Below are positions 59,763-64,000 of a stretch of 64,000 nucleotides of DNA, piece by piece (positions within the stretch are counted from its first letter, which is position 1; each line of letters begins with the position of its first letter). The notes beneath the pieces are model-generated. The model was given only the letters and a program-made list of their open reading frames with translations, searched no databases and was not told where the DNA came from. The position numbers and the translations under genes were made by a program. This DNA comes from SURF-28 sp034521465 (GTDB lineage Bacteria; Bacteroidota; Ignavibacteria; Ignavibacteriales; Melioribacteraceae). Location of the stretch: positions 434,001 through 498,000 of the forward strand of contig JAXHMN010000016.1 of NCBI GenBank assembly GCA_034521465.1. The letters run 5' to 3'.

Positions 59763-62451
59763 ATGCCTGAAAAAATTATTAAGAACCCGTGGAGTAAAAG
59801 TGTAGAATCCATTCTTTCTTCTTTGGATGTTTCGGAAGATAAAGGTCTTTCCAAAAAAGAAGTTAAGGAAAGAAGAAAGAAGTATGGATATAACAAACTG
59901 AAAGAATCCAAAAAGAAAAGCGGATGGGAAATATTAATAGATCAATTTACGAGTCTGATTGTTTTGGTGTTGATAGCTACGGTTATTGTATCGTTCCTAT
60001 TCGGACAAAATATTGAAGGTTTTGCAATACTTGCTGTTGTGCTTGTTAACGGAGCAATTGGATTCTTTACAGAATTTAAAGCCGTTAAATCAATGGAAAG
60101 TTTGAAAGAGCTTACCAAGGTTAAAGCTAATGTTAAAAGAAACGGTAACGTAAAACAAATAACGGCGGATAAAATTGTTCCCGGTGATATTGTTCTTCTG
60201 GAAGGGGGAGACATTGTAAGTGCGGATATAAGATTAATAGAATCGAATAAACTGCAAGTTGATGAATCACCACTTACCGGTGAATCCGTGCCGGTCACAA
60301 AAACAAGCGATGTGCTCGATGAAAAAATCGATTTAGCTGATCGCAAAAATATGGTATTCAAAGGTACCGCTGTTACAAAAGGATCAGGCGCCGGTATTGT
60401 CGTTACAACAGGAATGAAAACCGAATTGGGAAATATTTCCGAACTGGTCGATGAAGCAGAAGAGCAAGTTACACCGCTTGAAAAAAGATTGGATGTTCTC
60501 GGGCGTAAGTTAATTTGGCTTACTTTCGGTCTGGCTATTGCGGTCGGAATTATTGGATACATTCGCGGAAAAGAGTTGATGTTAATGATCGAAACGGCTG
60601 TTGCGCTTGCAATCGCTGCCATACCCGAGGGATTACCGATCGTTGCAACAGTTGCACTTGCGCGCGGTATGCTCCTTATGGCAGAAAAGAATACACTTAT
60701 CAATAAACTTGCTTCGGTAGAAACACTTGGCGCCGCCAATCGATTATGTGTCGATAAAACCGGCACGTTGACAGAAAATCAAATGACAGTAAGATATTTT
60801 CTCCTTCCAGACAATAAAGTTGAAATTACCGGGGAAGGATTTGAGACCGAAGGCGAATTTAAAATAGAAGGTGAAGAAGTAGATCCGAATGATCATAGTA
60901 TATTAAAGGAATCTCTGGAAATCGGTGTTCTCTGCAATAATGCTGCCCTACCCGAAGAAGAAGATTCCGATGCGGTAGGTGATCCGCTTGAAATTGCATT
61001 GCTGGCTGCCGGTGCAAAAGCCGGTTTACACCGCGAAGAATTACTCGAAAAACAACCGGAAGAAAAAGAAGTTGCTTTTGATACTGATGTAATGATGATG
61101 GCAACTTTCCATAAAAAGGAAAACAAATATAAAGTCGCAATAAAAGGTGCTCCGGAAAAAGTAATTAAAAAATGCACAAAGATTATTACAAAAGAAGGAA
61201 GCAAAGAATTTTCCGAAGATGCAAAAAACGAATGGATCAGATAAAAATGAATCGCTTGCCGAAGAAGGACTGAGAGTTTTAGCAATTGCCGTTAATGAAG
61301 CTGATTCAACAGATGAAGACCCTTATCAAAATATGGTATTTATTGGGCTCACCGGTTTATACGATCCGCCTCGAGATGGAGTTAAGGAAGCTATTGCTCA
61401 GTGTAAAGATGCTAAAATAGAATTGATAATGGTAACCGGTGATCATCCTTCTACGGCGAATCAAATTGCAAAAAGTATAAATTTAATAGGTGAAAATGAA
61501 GACGGTTATACTTACGGTAAGGAATTAGAAAAAATTGAAGAAGCGGATCAACAAAAATTGAAAGAATTATCACAAGAAAAAATATTTGCACGTGTAACTC
61601 CAAAGCAAAAGCTGAATTTGATAACGCTTCATCAAGAGGAAGGAAACATTGTTGCAATGACGGGGGACGGGGTAAACGATGCGCCCGCATTAAAAAAAGC
61701 AGATATCGGTATTGCAATGGGTAAACGCGGGACACAAGTTGCAAAAGATGCCGCGGATATGATATTAAAAGATGATTCGTTGTCATCAATTGTTGCGGCG
61801 GTTGAACAGGGGAGAACCATTTTCAAAAATATTCGAAAGTTTGTTCTGTATCTTCTCTCCGGTAATTTGGGCGAGATACTTGCCGTTGCTGCAACATTTT
61901 TAGCTGTTGCCGCATTACCGCTTTATCCATTGCAAATTTTATTTCTGAATTTTGGTATAGATGTTTTCCCGGCTTTGGCTGTCGGAATGTCACGGAGCGA
62001 AGCAGGAATAATGAAACTTTCTCCGAGGGATCCCAAGGAATCAATATTAACAAAAAAAGGGTGGATTTTTATTTGGTTTTTCGGAGTAGTTATTGCTGCA
62101 TCTATTATAGCTTCGTTTGCTTTAGCGCAAGTTTGGCTCGATTATTCCGAGCCCGAAGCAGTAACTATTGCATTTTTAACTTTGGGCTTTTCTCGCCTCT
62201 GGCATGTATTTAACATGCGAAGTCCCGATTCTAATTTATTTATAAACGAGATCACAAAAAATAAATTTGTTTGGATTGCATTTCTGATTTGTTTCTTCCT
62301 GTTATTCGCGGCAATTTATTTACCCTTTGTTGCAAATATCTTGGATACACATGTTCCAACAATTCAAGGATGGCTGCTCGTAATAATTGTTAGTTTAGTT
62401 CCGCTTATAATTGGTCAGCTATTAAAGTTGTTAAAAATCAAACTACAGTAG
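59763..62451 (+). CDS. P-type cation ATPase (Ca2+/PMCA-SERCA type II), one frameshift
   Basis: About 896 residues. N-terminal cation ATPase domain (WSKSVESILSSL...GLSKKEVKERRKKYG), actuator LTGESVPVT, M4 motif AAIPEGLPIV, phosphorylation site DKTGTLTENQM, KGAPEKV nucleotide-site, then a frameshift near 61235 and LYDPPRDGV, TGDGVNDAPALKKADIG. C-terminal helices include NFGIDVFPALAVG. The PEGLP and the Asp in M6 fit calcium-transporting class II pumps (PacL-like), though Na+ or Mn2+ cannot be excluded. It follows pfkB after about 100 bases. Confidence 0.91.
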
Positions 62452-62639
62452 TGATTGAATCTTTTTAACGAAAGATTGCATGACAAATATATTATCCCGG
62501 TGAATACAATAAAAAGACAAATTGGTATTTATTGGTTTCTTCACTATTTTTGAATATCATTTTTTCGCTGAAAAATTTCTTGCCGAAGTTTTCTGCGTGA
62601 GTAAAATCAAATCAGATTTTTTCGATAATCAACAGTAGA

Positions 62640-63878
62640 ATGAGTAGACAAATGTTAAGAAAAATCATATTTACGATACTAATATCATCAAGCATAGTTT
62701 TTAGTGATGGTCATTTAAAACGACATGAAAAACCATTTAAGATTTTCTTCGATCAAGGCGGATCGGTATTTAATTATCTTCAAACAGATGTTAACTGGGT
62801 TGATATAGTTCGTGATCCAAAGTTAGCTGAGATTCATATACTATTAAATTCTGTTGCTTCGGGTGGCGGCGGAAGGGAGTATACAATTACTTTTATCGGG
62901 CAAAACGGTTTTGCTGGTTTAGATGATACACTGAAATATTCTTTCCCTCAAAATGTTTCGGTTGATGAAAGAAATGAACAATTAGTAAGGTTAATAAAAG
63001 TTGGTCTTGCGCGATATGTTGCCGAAACTCCTTACAGCAAGTTTTTATCGATCGATTTTGACCGTGTATTTGATGAAACAAAAATTGAAGACGACTGGGA
63101 TGGATGGGTTTTCAGCGTCGGCCTTGATGGTTCTTTTCGTGGTGAAGAATCTCAAGAAGAACTTTACTGGCAGCTCAGCGGTGACATTGACAGAGTCAAA
63201 GAAGAAACTAAGTTAATGATCAATGCAAGGATGTCCAATGAACTCGATATTTATCGCAGCGATGAAGGCGAATCGAGTTCTTCAACGCGGAACAGACTTC
63301 TCAATTTAATGCATGTTTGGTCTGTAACCGATCATTTTTCCGCAGGATTTTTTACCGGAGCAAATAACAGCACATATGACAATCTCAAGTTATCGTACAA
63401 TTTTTACCCGGCAATCGAGTACAATGTTTTTCCTTACAGATTGGCAGCTCGTAAAACCTTTTCATTTTTATACAGAATCGGATATGTGCATAACGATTAT
63501 TATAACCGAACCATTTTCATGAAGGAAAAAGAAGACCTGTTCAAGCAATCTCTTAGCATCGGTTATCGTATGAATGAAACTTGGGGCGAAGCTCATTTTT
63601 ATTTAACCGCAGCTAATTATCTTCATGATTTTGATAAGAACAAACTTAATCTATGGAGCCGCCTTGCTTATAAATTAACCGGTTCGCTAAGCTTTACCGT
63701 TCAAGCCGAAGTTTCGTACATAAATGATCAGCTTCATTTAGAGCAGGAAGGTGCAACGCTCGAAGAGATTTTGCTTAACCAAAAGAGTTTATCGACAAAT
63801 TATCAATACCGGTTCCGGCTTGGTTTCAAGTATACCTTTGGTTCTATTTACAATAATATTGTTAATACCAGATTTTAA
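62640..63878 (+). CDS. uncharacterised outer-membrane beta-barrel protein
   Basis: A complete 412-residue protein with a signal peptide (RKIIFTILISSSIVFSDG). The N-terminal part (residues about 40-145) has a soluble domain around WVDIVRDPKLAEIHILLN and GGGGREYTITFIGQ. The rest is alternating amphipathic strands (SVGLDGSFRGE, AGFFTGANNSTYDNLKLSY, AEVSYINDQLHL) ending RLGFKYTFGSIYNNIVNTRF, with a terminal Phe expected of outer-membrane barrels. Similar proteins exist across Bacteroidota, all uncharacterised. The neighbouring gene gives no clue. Confidence 0.78.
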   Translation: MSRQMLRKIIFTILISSSIVFSDGHLKRHEKPFKIFFDQGGSVFNYLQTDVNWVDIVRDPKLAEIHILLNSVASGGGGREYTITFIGQNGFAGLDDTLKYSFPQNVSVDERNEQLVRLIKVGLARYVAETPYSKFLSIDFDRVFDETKIEDDWDGWVFSVGLDGSFRGEESQEELYWQLSGDIDRVKEETKLMINARMSNELDIYRSDEGESSSSTRNRLLNLMHVWSVTDHFSAGFFTGANNSTYDNLKLSYNFYPAIEYNVFPYRLAARKTFSFLYRIGYVHNDYYNRTIFMKEKEDLFKQSLSIGYRMNETWGEAHFYLTAANYLHDFDKNKLNLWSRLAYKLTGSLSFTVQAEVSYINDQLHLEQEGATLEEILLNQKSLSTNYQYRFRLGFKYTFGSIYNNIVNTRF

Positions 63879-64000
63879 TTAGACCGCTTAAATATTTCAT
63901 TCTGTTTATCAGTTTATTTTGTGTATCTTTGAAACGTTAAAAAATGCTCATTGCAGACGGATGATTTTTTAACCTTTCAAACTGTTGTTAGTAAATGTTA

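Noticed and set aside
59942..60766. 274-codon open frame antisense to the P-type ATPase
   Set aside because: It is the complement of conserved ATPase motifs; Ser/Thr-rich composition is typical of a shadow frame.
1..64000. CRISPR array
   Set aside because: No regularly spaced direct repeats of 25-40 bases with unique spacers; the only tandem repeats are the tRNA fragments with irregular spacing.

Overview
The window looks like a chromosome segment of a bacterium from the Bacteroidota/Chlorobiota-Ignavibacteriota side of the tree, most likely an Ignavibacteria-like organism known from a draft or metagenome assembly. The DNA is AT-rich. Two secreted proteins end in type IX secretion sorting domains (PNPFNPST-type), lipopolysaccharide genes (Kdo transferase, family 9 glycosyltransferase) imply a Gram-negative envelope, and the enzyme set is that of a fermentative or facultative heterotroph. 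Stop-codon use is standard. About half of the recognisable genes are split by one or more single-base frameshifts, usually at homopolymers (for example 7 T instead of 8 in the signal peptide of the S9 peptidase). I read most of these as consensus errors, not gene decay, and annotate each as one gene with its break points.

Layout. 1-6.2 kb: a left-truncated HD-domain/PycTM (DUF5706) protein, a small membrane protein, an SDR oxidoreductase, YciO, the queuosine genes queC-queF and a tyrosine phenol-lyase. 6.2-9.6 kb: glnD and murI. 9.6-11 kb: a decayed IS3-family element lying inside an intergenic palindromic repeat. 11-18.6 kb (minus strand): Nudix hydrolase, lipocalin, DUF1232 protein, S9 peptidase and a two-component pair (NtrC-type regulator plus a sensor kinase with a periplasmic FG-GAP-like domain), all frameshifted. 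18.8-26.7 kb: leuS, a GxxExxY-protein mobile repeat, serS and two ABC exporter half-transporters. 26.7-35.7 kb: fbp, a family 9 glycosyltransferase, waaA, pckA and a PAS hybrid kinase. 35.8-42.6 kb: secreted pullulanase, a PQQ-repeat-like T9SS cargo preceded by a G8 tract, and an M1 aminopeptidase T9SS cargo. 42.7-46.8 kb: a complete sodium-pumping methylmalonyl-CoA decarboxylase operon (mce-mmdA-gamma-biotin carrier-beta). 47.0-47.6 kb: an intact tRNA-Asn preceded by three tRNA-Asn-like fragments with a GIY-YIG nuclease gene embedded between them. 47.7-56.2 kb: cold-shock protein, aconitase, PAP2 phosphatase, deaminase, acyl-ACP desaturase and a lipoprotein/esterase/NTF2-like cluster. 56.3-62.5 kb: a release-factor-like baeRF protein, zinc alcohol dehydrogenase, 6-phosphofructokinase II and a Ca2+-type P-ATPase, a combination that recalls low-oxygen/stress gene sets. 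62.6-63.9 kb: an uncharacterised outer-membrane barrel protein.

How the genes fit together. PEP carboxykinase, fructose bisphosphatase, PfkB and aconitase cover central carbon flow. Methylmalonyl-CoA decarboxylation couples propionate formation to a sodium gradient. Tyrosine phenol-lyase and secreted peptidases (S9, M1) point to amino-acid and peptide use, and the secreted pullulanase to alpha-glucan use. The most unusual parts are the tRNA-Asn fragment/GIY-YIG array, the GxxExxY gene bounded by long inverted repeats with related repeats elsewhere, the G8 tract between a strong ribosome site and a secreted protein, and the Pycsar-effector-like HD protein with no cyclase in view.
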